Below are positions 8,630 to 16,822 of a stretch of DNA of 64,000 nucleotides, in pieces (the first letter of the stretch is position 1; each line of letters begins with the position of its first letter). The position numbers and the translations under genes are program-made. Where the stretch lies: the NCBI RefSeq assembly GCF_004117935.1, contig NZ_SDOY01000152.1:1-64000 (forward strand). The letters run 5' to 3'. The notes beneath the pieces are model-generated. The model saw only the letters and a list, made by a program, of their open reading frames with translations. It had not been told where the DNA came from and did no database searches. The DNA is from Streptomyces roseicoloratus (GTDB lineage: Bacteria; Actinomycetota; Actinomycetes; Streptomycetales; Streptomycetaceae).

Positions 8630-9813
8630 GCGTCGCCGTCGAGACCCTGCCCGCGTTCCCCTTCGACTGGAACGGCACCCGGCTGCCCGCCGAGGTCGAG
8701 GCGCTGCGCGCCGAACCCGTGCGGAAGGTGCGGACCATCGCCGGCGCGGAGGCCTGGCTGGTCTCCTCGTACGAGCTGTGCCGGCAGGTCCTGGAGGACC
8801 CGCGGTTCAGTCTGAAGGACACCTCCGCGCCCGGTGCGCCCCGCCAGTACGCGCTGACCATTCCGCCGCACGTCGTGAACAACATGGGCAACATCACCGG
8901 CGCCGGGCTGCGCAAGGCGGTGATGAAGGCGATCAACCCGAAGGCGCCGGGCCTCGAGGAGTGGCTGCGGGCCCGGGCCGGGGAGCTGGTCGACGCGCTG
9001 GCCGCGGAGGGTGCGCCCGCGGAACTGCGGACCGCCTTCACCGACCCGTACTCGGCCGGGCTGCACTGCCGGATGCTGGGCATCCCGGAGGAGGACGGGT
9101 CCAGGCTGCTGCGCAGCCTGGACGTCGCCTTCATGAACGCGCCGCAGGAGATCGAGGCCGCACGGCTCAACTGGGACCGTGACATCGCCTACATGACCGA
9201 GCGCCTCGACGACCCGGCGACGGGCGGGCTGATGGCGGAGCTCGCCGCGCTGCGCGACGATCCCGAGTACGCCCACCTGACGGACGAGATGCTGGCCACG
9301 GTCGGCGTGACGCTGTTCGGGGCCGGCGTGATCTCCACGGCCGGCTTCCTCACGATGGCCCTGGTGTCGGTGCTGACCCGGCCGGACGTGCGGGACGCGC
9401 TGGCCGGGGGCCGCGGGGTCACCGGGGCGATGGACGAGCTGCTGCGGGTCAACCTGTCGATCGGCGACGGTCTGCCGCGGCTCGCCCTGGAGGACGTACG
9501 GCTCGGCGACGTCGACGTACGTGCCGGTGAGCTGCTGCTCGTGCTCGTGGAGGCGGCGAACCACGATCCGGCGCACTTCCCCGAGCCGCTGGCCTTCCGG
9601 CCGGAGCGCGAGAACGCCGCCGACCACCTGTCCTTCGGCGGCGGCCGGCACTACTGCCCGGCGACGGCGCTCGGCAAGCGGCATGCCGAGATCGCCCTGG
9701 AGACGGTGCTCGAACGGCTGCCCGGGCTGCGGCTCGCGGTGCCGTCCGAACAGCTGGTGTGGCGCACCAACTTCATGAAGCGGCTGCCGGAGCGGCTGCC
9801 GGTCGCCTGGTAG
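8626..9813 (+). CDS. Cytochrome P450 of the CYP121 type (predicted cyclodipeptide oxidase)
   Basis: A 395-residue haem enzyme (CYP121 has 396) that aligns end to end with M. tuberculosis CYP121 from memory. Shared segments include RKVRTI-GAEAWLVSSY, VVNNMGNI, LRKAVMKAI-PKAPGLE, FGAGVIST, DGLPRLA and QLVWRT. The haem-thiolate loop is FGGGRHYCPATALG. The I-helix reads AGVIST, without the usual acid-alcohol pair, exactly as in CYP121. CYP121 couples the two tyrosine rings of cyclo(Tyr-Tyr) to give mycocyclosin. At the C-terminus the positions of CYP121 Gln385 and Arg386 appear as Met and Lys, so product or regiochemistry may differ. It is translationally coupled to the cyclodipeptide synthase, with AAGGAG just upstream. 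Confidence 0.92.
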   Translation: MSVAVETLPAFPFDWNGTRLPAEVEALRAEPVRKVRTIAGAEAWLVSSYELCRQVLEDPRFSLKDTSAPGAPRQYALTIPPHVVNNMGNITGAGLRKAVMKAINPKAPGLEEWLRARAGELVDALAAEGAPAELRTAFTDPYSAGLHCRMLGIPEEDGSRLLRSLDVAFMNAPQEIEAARLNWDRDIAYMTERLDDPATGGLMAELAALRDDPEYAHLTDEMLATVGVTLFGAGVISTAGFLTMALVSVLTRPDVRDALAGGRGVTGAMDELLRVNLSIGDGLPRLALEDVRLGDVDVRAGELLLVLVEAANHDPAHFPEPLAFRPERENAADHLSFGGGRHYCPATALGKRHAEIALETVLERLPGLRLAVPSEQLVWRTNFMKRLPERLPVAW

Positions 9814-9902
9814 TCCGTGCCTGAAGGTCCGGTGGACCGGACGGCGGTGGGAGGCCGCCCGGTCCGTCCCTTCCGGGGCGGTCCGGGCGGCACCCGCCGG
9901 GG

Positions 9903-10178
9903 TCAGCGGCCGTAGCGGATCAGGGCGCGGACCATGTGGCAGGTGGTGTCGGACGGCGGGTGGATGCCGAGCTCGGCGGCGGTCGTCCGTATCCTCGCGT
10001 TCGTCGCGCGCGAGGGCAGGTAGACGCCCGCGTCGAGCAGGGCGATGGCCAGGCGCATGGCCTTCAGCCGGCGGTTGTGCGTGACGTACCACTCGCGCGG
10101 GCGGCCCGCGGGCAGCGGCTTCTTCTGGAGCGGCTTCCAGGGTTCGAGGGACGGTGTCCGGATCATGGCGACAGCCAT
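9903..10178 (-). CDS. Small basic hypothetical protein
   Basis: A 91-residue, Arg/Lys-rich protein. The N-terminal third is basic and Pro-rich (PWKPLQKKPLPAGRPREWYV). The rest is helical and could form a helix-turn-helix (NARIRTTAAELGIHP). I do not recognise the family. The ATG at 10178 is well supported by AGGAGG 6-7 bases upstream on the minus strand. It is convergent with the P450 gene, so it is unlikely to be part of the cyclodipeptide operon. Confidence 0.7.
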   Translation of the reverse strand: MAVAMIRTPSLEPWKPLQKKPLPAGRPREWYVTHNRRLKAMRLAIALLDAGVYLPSRATNARIRTTAAELGIHPPSDTTCHMVRALIRYGR

Positions 10179-10396
10179 GGGCGACCTCCTGGCGAACGGT
10201 GGGCGAAGGCCCTCCCCGGGACCCTCGCCTTCACCCTCGATTTTAGTGCCCGGCACTGACAATCGGCCCTGGTCGGACCGGCTTTGACGGCCTTTCCGCG
10301 AGGTGTGGCGGAAGTGTCCCTCCGGTGCGGTCCGCGGGTCGGTGGAGAGCCGGTGGCGGCGGCTCGTGACCGTGTCCGTGGCGGTACTTTGGGGGC

Positions 10397-10756
10397 ATGG
10401 AGATCTGGATCAACCCCGCCTGTTCCAAGTGTCGCAGCGCCCTGACCCTGCTGGACGCCGAAGGCGCCGACTACACCGTGCGCCGCTATCTGGAGGACGT
10501 GCCGTCGCCGGACGAGATCCGGCAGGTGCTGGAGCGGCTCGGCCTCGAGCCGTGGGACATCACGCGGACGCAGGAGGCGGTCGCCAAGGAGCTGGGCGTC
10601 AAGGACTGGCCCCGTGACGAGGACGGCCGCGAGCGCTGGATCGAGGCGCTCGCCGCCCACCCGAAGCTGATCCAGCGCCCCATCATCACCGCCGAGGACG
10701 GCACGGCCGTGGTCGGCCGCACCGAGGAGGCGGTGCGGGACGCCATGTCCCGCTGA
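10397..10756 (+). CDS. ArsC/Spx-fold arsenate reductase-like protein
   Basis: A 119-residue thioredoxin-fold protein of the ArsC family. The N-terminal active-site segment is INPACSKCRSAL (Cys9, Cys12). The family C-terminal pattern is LIQRPII followed by GRTEEAV. In classical glutaredoxin-dependent ArsC the single cysteine forms the arsenate adduct; the CxxC arrangement here suggests a redox variant. No arsR, arsB or acr3 gene is adjacent, so arsenate resistance is not demonstrated. It appears monocistronic. Confidence 0.85.
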   Translation: MEIWINPACSKCRSALTLLDAEGADYTVRRYLEDVPSPDEIRQVLERLGLEPWDITRTQEAVAKELGVKDWPRDEDGRERWIEALAAHPKLIQRPIITAEDGTAVVGRTEEAVRDAMSR

Positions 10757-10908
10757 CCGGTGCGCGACCGCGAATTCCCGGGCCGCCGGTCCGCCGGTCC
10801 GCCCGGATCAGCCGGCCAGGCTGATCGACGGCACCGTGGGTCTGCTCGGGGACTTCGACGCGCGCGAGACCGAGGCCGTACGCCGCTTCCTCGCCGGCGT
10901 ACGGAACG

Positions 10909-11943
10909 TCATGGCCGGGCTGTCCGCTCCGCCCCCGCGGGCTCCGTGGCCACGGCGGCCGCGGCCCTCGTGCCCGCCCGGGCCTCGGCCCCCGACTCCG
11001 CCCCGGCCCCCGACTCCGCCCCGGCCCGCGACTCCGCCTCGGCCAGGATTTCCGTGAGCCTCGCGCCGAAGCGGACGTCGCAGGCGTGCGCCTTCCCGGT
11101 CCGCACGGCCTCCAGCAGCGCGTCCACGGCCGCCCCGAAGGCGTCGAACGCGCCCTCCCAGCCCGGCATGGTCGTCCGGCCGCGCTCCCCGTACAGCGAG
11201 AGCGCCGCCTCCGACGCCTCCGGCGGCGCGCTCAGCGTGAGCGTCGCCGTGCTGCTCGCGCCCGAGGCGTGGCGCAGCACCAGATGGCGGGTGTCGTCGG
11301 GGCCGGCCACGCAGGTCACGGAGGTGACGTCGCCGAGGATCGGCAGGTACACCGACAGGACGTGCGGGCCGACGTCCCACAGGCCGCCCTTCTCGCGCCG
11401 CCACGGCGAGGCCGCGTACGCGCTGTCGGACCCGGGCGCGAACAGCGAGCCCAGCCAGTGCGCCTCGCCGAGGAACCAGCCGCCCGCCGCCGTCTGTTCC
11501 TCGATCCAGCGGGCCGTGGGCTCGGCGAAGCGCAGCGTGCAGAAGACGACGGACGCCACCCCGGCCGCCGTCACGGCGTCGGCCAGCGCCCTGGCCGACG
11601 CCACCGTCGTCGCCACCGGCTTGTCGAGGATCACATGGCACCCGGCCGCCGCGGCCCGGGCCGCCAGCGGGGCCTGGACGTCCGGCGGGAGCGCGATGGC
11701 GACGGCGTCGCTCGCCGCGAACAGGTCGTCCGCGTCCTCGTACGCCCGCGTCCCACAGGCCGCCGCCAGCGCCGCGGCCGCCTCCGGGCGTCTGCCCCAC
11801 ACACCGCTGAACTCCACGTCCGGGTGGGCGGCGAGGGCGGGCGCGTGGGTGCGTTCGGCCCAGGGGCCGGTGCCGAGGAGGCCGATGCGGGTGCGGGGGC
11901 GGAGGCCGGGGGTGCGGGGGGTCGTGCCCGGGAAGGTCGTCAT
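10909..11943 (-). CDS. Gfo/Idh/MocA-family NAD(P)-dependent oxidoreductase
   Basis: A 344-residue protein with an N-terminal Rossmann fold (IGLLGTGPWAERTHAPAL, a GxGxxA-like dinucleotide motif), the EKP-type catalytic segment (HVILDKPVA), and a C-terminal alpha/beta domain (GGLWDVGPHVLSVYLPILG, GPH being common in the family). The substrate, probably a polyol or sugar derivative, cannot be read from the sequence. The C-terminal 40 residues are an Ala/Gly/Glu repeat (AESGAGAESGAEARAG) encoded by GC-rich repetitive DNA, and look dispensable. Start ATG at 11943. Confidence 0.88.
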   Translation of the reverse strand: MTTFPGTTPRTPGLRPRTRIGLLGTGPWAERTHAPALAAHPDVEFSGVWGRRPEAAAALAAACGTRAYEDADDLFAASDAVAIALPPDVQAPLAARAAAAGCHVILDKPVATTVASARALADAVTAAGVASVVFCTLRFAEPTARWIEEQTAAGGWFLGEAHWLGSLFAPGSDSAYAASPWRREKGGLWDVGPHVLSVYLPILGDVTSVTCVAGPDDTRHLVLRHASGASSTATLTLSAPPEASEAALSLYGERGRTTMPGWEGAFDAFGAAVDALLEAVRTGKAHACDVRFGARLTEILAEAESRAGAESGAGAESGAEARAGTRAAAAVATEPAGAERTARP

Positions 11944-12165
11944 GGGGACAAGTCTGCCGGGCGCCGCGGGATCCGCGGACGGTCTGCGGACGGTCCGCGG
12001 ACGGTCCGCGGACGGTTGATCGGTGGTGTCCGGCCCCCTCCCGTGGTGTTAGCGTGCATCGCCGGCCGCGGGACTCCGGTGCGACTTCCGGGACCTGCCT
12101 CTGAAGCAACGTATTCGCTGTTCGCGCCCCCATTCCCCGGCCGGCACCCTGCCGAAGGAGCCACG

Positions 12166-13578
12166 ATGTCCGATCTCCTCGCCGCCGAGGACGTGCTGCT
12201 CTTCGTGAACGCGGCCGTCACCGCCACCGGGCAGCGGGAGTTCCGGGACGGCGCGGAGGAGCAGCGGCTGTCGCTCGGCTTCCTGCACGAGTACGTGCGG
12301 GTCAACTACCGGCCGCTGTACGCCGCCGCGCTCGCGCTCGACATCAACGATCACAACGCCGCTCTCATCGTCGAGCAGCTGCTGCGCAGTTCGCGCGACG
12401 CCGGGGCGGAGGAGGTGCGGCGGGAGGGGCGGCTGATCGCCGCGCGGCTGGCGAGGCTGGCGCCGCAGCGGGTCTACCGGCTGTTCCGCGCGCTGCGGGC
12501 GGCCGGGGTCAACAACCGGCGGACGCGGGCGATCATGCGGGACTGGCTGGCCGCGCGGCCCGACCTCGCGCACGACGCCGTGAAGTACCGGTCCGGGCTC
12601 AAGGCCGCGGCCCGTCACGCCCATGCGGCGTTCACGGGTGACGGGGGCGAGACGGGCGACTTCCTGTTCGCGCCGCGGCGCCGGGCCCGCTACGGGCAGC
12701 CCGTCCTGGAGGCGTTCCGGCGGGCGCGGCACGACCAGGGGGCGCTGTACGAGCTGCCGTTCACCGTCGCCGAGGGGTTCGCCGCCCGGCACGGGGTCGA
12801 CCGCGAGGTGTTCCTGAAGCGGATGACGTCGCGCATGACGCGTCTGGAGCGGCTGCGGACGCAGCCGACCGCGACCGGTCTCTCCGTGATGCCGCTGACC
12901 CGGCTCGCGCTGTACGTGCTGTCGCTGTCGTTCGAGGCGAGGCGGGAGCGCCGCGAGGAGCTGACCGGTGCGCTGCGGGCCGCCGCGCGACGGGTGGCCG
13001 GGCCGCACGCGGGGAGCTGGGGACGGGTGGCGGCGGTGCTCGACGACAGCTGGTCCTCGTCCGGTTCGGCGGTGAAGCGGCGTCGTCCGCTGGCCGTCGC
13101 CCTCGGCTGCCATTTCCTGCTGGAGGCGCTGGCCGCGCCCGGGGCGTACGCGGCGCACTGGACGTCGGGGGCGCGCGATCCGCTGCTCGTCCGGCCGTGG
13201 GGGGCGACGCCGCTCGGGGCGCGGATCCTGGACGCCCTGGACGGCTCCGCGGACCGGCTGGTGATCGTCTCCGACGGCTGGGACAACGCGCCGCCCGGGC
13301 TCGCCGGTGAGGTGCTGCGGGTCTGGCGGGCCCGGCTCGATCCGGGGCACCGGATCCCCGTGGTCCATGTGAACCCCGTATACGACGCCGCCGTCTTCGA
13401 CGTGCGCAGGCTCGCGCCCACGGTTCCCACGGCCGGCATACGGGATGCGGAGGACCTTCCGGCGCTCGTCGAGATCGCCCGTTTCGCGGAGGGCCGCGAG
13501 GGGCTGCCCGCGCTGCGGGCGTATCTGGACCGGCGTGTGGAGCTGTTCCTGGAGGCGGACGAGGGGAGGCCCGCGTGA
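12166..13578 (+). CDS. Ro/TROVE-like protein with C-terminal vWA domain
   Basis: A 470-residue protein. Residues 1 to about 280 are all-helical (VNNRRTRAIMRDWLAARPD, MTSRMTRLERLRTQ), compatible with the HEAT-like TROVE ring. Residues about 285-440 form a von Willebrand A domain with a complete metal site: D293-S295-S297 (VLDDSWSS), T348 (WGATP) and D370 (IVSDG). This spacing parallels Deinococcus Rsr (LALDVSGSM, FGGTD, YTDN) as I recall it. Ro proteins bind Y RNAs and misfolded RNA and act with RNA processing factors. Start ATG with GGAG upstream. The stop overlaps the next gene's GTG by 4 bp, so the two are translationally coupled. The TROVE assignment of the helical part is inference; the vWA site is visible. 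Confidence 0.75.
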   Translation: MSDLLAAEDVLLFVNAAVTATGQREFRDGAEEQRLSLGFLHEYVRVNYRPLYAAALALDINDHNAALIVEQLLRSSRDAGAEEVRREGRLIAARLARLAPQRVYRLFRALRAAGVNNRRTRAIMRDWLAARPDLAHDAVKYRSGLKAAARHAHAAFTGDGGETGDFLFAPRRRARYGQPVLEAFRRARHDQGALYELPFTVAEGFAARHGVDREVFLKRMTSRMTRLERLRTQPTATGLSVMPLTRLALYVLSLSFEARRERREELTGALRAAARRVAGPHAGSWGRVAAVLDDSWSSSGSAVKRRRPLAVALGCHFLLEALAAPGAYAAHWTSGARDPLLVRPWGATPLGARILDALDGSADRLVIVSDGWDNAPPGLAGEVLRVWRARLDPGHRIPVVHVNPVYDAAVFDVRRLAPTVPTAGIRDAEDLPALVEIARFAEGREGLPALRAYLDRRVELFLEADEGRPA

Positions 13579-14708
13579 CGCGGATCGATCTGAGCGGGCT
13601 CGTCGTGCGGCCCTCGCAGGTGTGGGGCGGGGTGCGGCTGGTGCCGCTCGTGCGGGACGAGCCGGTGGAGGGGCTGCGGCTGCGGCGCGAGGTGTACGCG
13701 CGCTCGTGGGGGCCCGACACCGTCGACGTCGGTGACGGCACCGCGTACACGTCGTACGTCCCGCACGGTTTCGTCGCCGACTGGGGCGGGGCGCCGGGCG
13801 CCGCCTACGGGACGCGGCTCGGGGACGAGCCGCCGGTCGCCGTGCCGGTGCGCAGGCTCGCCCGGCGCCGGCGGGGCGAGCCGCGGCTGCGGTTCCTGCC
13901 GCTCCACCTCGCGGTCGAGGGCTATCTGGCGCTGCACTTCGGCGGGCCTTCCGTGCTGTGGGACGAGTGGTCCGGGGAGGCGGTGCGGCGCGGTCTGTCG
14001 CCGCGCGCGGAGGCGGCGTACGCCGGGTGGGAGGTGCCCGGGCTCGCGGAGGCGCTGGGGGTGTTCGAGATCCACCCGGGGCAGTGCGGGATGATGCTGT
14101 ACGTCGCCGACGCGCTCGCCGCGGCCTTCGTCGTGCCGCACCCGGACGACTACCGGCTGCTGCACGCCACGCTGGTGGAGGACCTGTTCGGCGAGCTGGT
14201 CCACCAGTACGCGCACTACGGCGCGCCGGTCGGCGACTTCGCCGCGTCCCTCGGCGACGGCGCCGGCGTCTCGTCGCTCGCCGATCTGCGCCGGGCGGCG
14301 GTGCGGGCGGAGCGGGAGTGGGCCGAGGCGCACGACGGGCTGATGGCGCGGGACCTGCTGGAGACCCCGTACGCCTTCGAGCGGGTCCACACGATGGGCG
14401 GTTTCCGGCTGTTCCGCTTCCTGCCGCCGTTCCTGCGGTCCGGGCAGGAGCAGCACATCGGGGAGCTGATCAGCGACTGCCGGGGCCGGACGGCGTATCT
14501 GAAGACGTTCCGGCTGTCGGAGAAGCAGATCCGGCGCGGGCACCTGCTGCGCCGGCTCGCCGACACCGACTGGCACCTGGGGCGTACGGCGGAGGCGCTC
14601 GGCACCTCGTACGCCGAGCTGGTGGCGCGGATCACACGGGCCGGATTCGGGGCCCTGCTCGACCACCACGCCGTCGCACGGCGGCTGCGGGATTCGGAGG
14701 AAGGCTGA
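13575..14708 (+). CDS. Uncharacterised partner of the Ro-like protein (possibly ARPP-type) with C-terminal HTH
   Basis: A 377-residue soluble protein beginning IDLSGLVVRPSQVWGGVRLVPL. It has a central Trp/His-rich region (VWDEWSG-like patches, FEIHPGQCGMMLY, HQYAHYG) and a C-terminal segment (residues about 324-356) that looks like a FIS-type helix-turn-helix (RRLADTDWHLGRTAEALGTS). It overlaps the Ro-like gene by GTGA. I tentatively relate it to the ARPP proteins described near RNA-repair and conflict systems; this is from memory and unverified. No catalytic motif is certain. Confidence 0.65.
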   Translation: MTRIDLSGLVVRPSQVWGGVRLVPLVRDEPVEGLRLRREVYARSWGPDTVDVGDGTAYTSYVPHGFVADWGGAPGAAYGTRLGDEPPVAVPVRRLARRRRGEPRLRFLPLHLAVEGYLALHFGGPSVLWDEWSGEAVRRGLSPRAEAAYAGWEVPGLAEALGVFEIHPGQCGMMLYVADALAAAFVVPHPDDYRLLHATLVEDLFGELVHQYAHYGAPVGDFAASLGDGAGVSSLADLRRAAVRAEREWAEAHDGLMARDLLETPYAFERVHTMGGFRLFRFLPPFLRSGQEQHIGELISDCRGRTAYLKTFRLSEKQIRRGHLLRRLADTDWHLGRTAEALGTSYAELVARITRAGFGALLDHHAVARRLRDSEEG

Positions 14709-14746
14709 GTAACACGGGGTTCACAATCGGGCAACCGACGGGAAAT
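14709..14746 (+). promoter_or_regulatory. GlnR-type operator upstream of glnII
   Basis: Successive elements read GTAAC-n6-TTCAC-n6-GCAAC-n6-GAAAT, fitting alternating gTnAc and GaAAc half-boxes with 6-base spacing. The site begins in the last base of the preceding gene's stop codon, about 105-145 bp before the glnII GTG. It indicates nitrogen-responsive GlnR control, as for glnA. Confidence 0.72.
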
Positions 14747-14851
14747 CCCGTGTTGCGAAGCTGCGCTCAGACGCACCACACCACCACCGCAGCTCTCGCA
14801 ATGTCGCGAGCGGCCGCCGAGGACCCGCAGCACGGCAAAGGATGAGGCCCC

Positions 14852-15883
14852 GTGACCTTCAAGGCTGAGTACATCTGGATCGACGGCACCGAGCCGACCG
14901 CGAAGCTCCGCTCCAAGACGAAGATCATCCCCGGTGACGGTCTCGCGCTGGAGGAGCTGCCGATCTGGGGCTTCGACGGTTCCAGCACGAACCAGGCCAA
15001 GGGTCACGCCTCGGACCGCGTCCTCAAGCCGGTCTTCTCCTGCCCGGACCCGATCCGCGGCGGCAGCGACATCCTGGTGCTGTGCGAGGTCCTCAACACG
15101 GACATGACGCCGCACGACAGCAACACGCGCGCCGCGCTGGCCGAGGTGTACGCGAAGTACGCGGCCCAGGAGCCGATCTTCGGCATCGAGCAGGAGTACA
15201 CCTTCTTCGACGGCGAGCGTCCGCTCGGCTTCCCCGTCGGCGGCTTCCCGGCCCCGCAGGGCGGCTACTACTGCGGTGTCGGCGCCGACGAGATCTTCGG
15301 CCGTGACGTCGTCGAGGCGCACCTGGAGAACTGCCTGAAGGCGGGTCTGGGCATCTCCGGCATCAACGCCGAGGTCATGCCGGGCCAGTGGGAGTTCCAG
15401 GTCGGCCCGCTGGCGCCGCTCGAGGTCGCCGACCAGCTGTGGGTGGCCCGCTGGCTGCTCTACCGCACGGCCGAGGACTTCAACGTCTCCGCGACCCTGG
15501 ACCCGAAGCCGGTGAAGGGCGACTGGAACGGCGCCGGCGCGCACACCAACTTCTCCACGAAGGCGATGCGCGAGGGCTACGACGCGATCATCACCGCGTG
15601 CGAGGCGCTCGGCGAGGGCTCGAAGCCGCTCGACCACGTCAAGAACTACGGTGCGGGCATCGACGACCGTCTGACCGGTCTGCACGAGACCGCCCCGTGG
15701 GACCAGTACTCCTACGGCGTCTCCGACCGCGGCGCCTCGGTCCGCATCCCGTGGCAGGTCGAGCAGGACCGGAAGGGCTACATCGAGGACCGCCGCCCGA
15801 ACGCGAACGTGGACCCGTACACGGTGACCCGCCTGCTGGTGGACACCTGCTGCGAGGCCCTGGAGAAGGCCGGCCAGGTCTGA
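14852..15883 (+). CDS. glnII: Glutamine synthetase type II (eukaryote-like)
   Basis: A second ammonium-assimilating enzyme, octameric or decameric and heat-labile in Streptomyces. It has 343 residues, the normal length for GSII and far shorter than GSI. Motifs: WGFDGSSTNQAKG, GIEQEYTFFDG, GINAEVMPGQWEFQ, NGAGAHTNFSTKAM and RIPWQVEQD. It has no adenylylation loop, so GlnE should not control it; control is probably transcriptional through the GlnR operator upstream. The GTG start has AAAGGATGA upstream. A strong hairpin follows 48 bp after the stop. Confidence 0.97.
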   Translation: MTFKAEYIWIDGTEPTAKLRSKTKIIPGDGLALEELPIWGFDGSSTNQAKGHASDRVLKPVFSCPDPIRGGSDILVLCEVLNTDMTPHDSNTRAALAEVYAKYAAQEPIFGIEQEYTFFDGERPLGFPVGGFPAPQGGYYCGVGADEIFGRDVVEAHLENCLKAGLGISGINAEVMPGQWEFQVGPLAPLEVADQLWVARWLLYRTAEDFNVSATLDPKPVKGDWNGAGAHTNFSTKAMREGYDAIITACEALGEGSKPLDHVKNYGAGIDDRLTGLHETAPWDQYSYGVSDRGASVRIPWQVEQDRKGYIEDRRPNANVDPYTVTRLLVDTCCEALEKAGQV

Positions 15884-15931
15884 GACCAGGCCTGACGCCG
15901 GGCCCGCCGGTCCGGTTCGCGCACGTCGTAC

Positions 15932-15968
15932 GAGGGGTGCCCGCCGCTTTCCGCGGCGGGCACCCCTC
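15932..15968 (+). terminator. glnII terminator
   Basis: Perfect 16-bp stem, arms 15932-15947 and 15953-15968, loop TTTCC. Confidence 0.9.
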
Positions 15969-16077
15969 TTCGCGTCGGGCCCCCCTCTTCGCGTCGCGGC
16001 TGCCGTGCGGTGGCGTGACGCACCACGGGGCATCCGGGGGGGTGCTCAGGAGCATTCCCTGCTGGTTTAATAGGAAT

Positions 16078-16200
16078 ATGAGCAGCCGCCAGAACGACAC
16101 CGCGACGGGTCACCGCGACCTCGAGCCGTTCTGGCCGTCCCGGCAGCACGACGACTTCGACCGGTGCTGTCGGCGCGTGAGGAACGCGTCGGCCCTCTAA
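16078..16200 (+). CDS. Candidate small protein (40 aa) upstream of winged-helix regulator
   Basis: Encodes a 40-residue polar peptide starting MSSRQNDTATGHRDLEPFW, with two adjacent Cys near the end (DRCCRRVRN). The ATG is preceded by TAGGAAT within an unusually AT-rich patch (TTTAATAGGAATATG) that could hold a -10 element. It ends 102 bp before the winged-helix gene and may be its leader or a separate small protein. No recognised family. Confidence 0.45.
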   Translation: MSSRQNDTATGHRDLEPFWPSRQHDDFDRCCRRVRNASAL

Positions 16201-16302
16201 AGCCCGACCGGAACCGATTCCGGTCCCCGGCCTTCGGCCGACGCGCAAGACGTTCGACGTGCACCGTCCGTTCGCAACTCGCGCGAAAGAGCTGAGACTT
16301 CC

Positions 16303-16821
16303 ATGGCCCACATCCAGGCTGCCACCGCTCCCCTCTCCCCCGCCCGTCCCCGTCTGCGCGCCGTCGCACCCGACGAGGCCGCCGCGCTCGCACAGGTCGC
16401 CGACTTCCTGCCGCCCGGCGCCACGCTCCTGCCCGCACCCCAGCACGCCGTGCCGGCGCTGCCGGGCCGGCCGCCGATGGTCGGCTACCTCGTCCTGTTC
16501 CCGGCCGACCGGCAGCCGCCGGCCCCGCCCCGCGTCGAGGAGGGCCCGGTGGTCATCGACGGCGTGCAGCGGATCGCCCGGGTCGACGGGCGTGAGCTCG
16601 ACCTGACGTACCTGGAGTTCGAACTCCTCGCCCATCTCGTGGCCCGCCCGCACCGGGTGCACACCCGGGACCAGCTGGTCACGACGGTGTGGGGGTACGG
16701 GCACGTCGGAGACGGCCGGACCGTCGACGTCCACGTGGCCCGGCTGCGCCGCAAGTTGGGCGCCGAGCACCGCCACACGATCCAGACCGTGCGGCGGGTC
16801 GGCTACAAGTACACGCCCTGA
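16303..16821 (+). CDS. Winged-helix DNA-binding protein (OmpR/PhoB-type effector domain without receiver)
   Basis: A 172-residue protein. Residues about 80-170 are a Trans_Reg_C winged helix (LDLTYLEFELLAHLVARPHRVHTR, then DVHVARLRRKLG and TVRRVGYKYTP). The N-terminal 78 residues are Ala/Pro-rich and are not a receiver domain, as there is no phosphoacceptor Asp pattern. Such receiver-less proteins are common in Streptomyces as orphan regulators. The stop lies one base from the end of the convergent PepSY gene with no terminator between, so the transcripts probably overlap. Confidence 0.9.
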   Translation: MAHIQAATAPLSPARPRLRAVAPDEAAALAQVADFLPPGATLLPAPQHAVPALPGRPPMVGYLVLFPADRQPPAPPRVEEGPVVIDGVQRIARVDGRELDLTYLEFELLAHLVARPHRVHTRDQLVTTVWGYGHVGDGRTVDVHVARLRRKLGAEHRHTIQTVRRVGYKYTP

Positions 16822-16822
16822 A

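Noticed and set aside
10397..11943. ArsC-like and oxidoreductase genes as tailoring enzymes of the cyclodipeptide operon.
   Set aside because: A convergent gene at 9903-10178 separates them, they have their own starts or the opposite direction, and neither family is known to modify cyclodipeptides.
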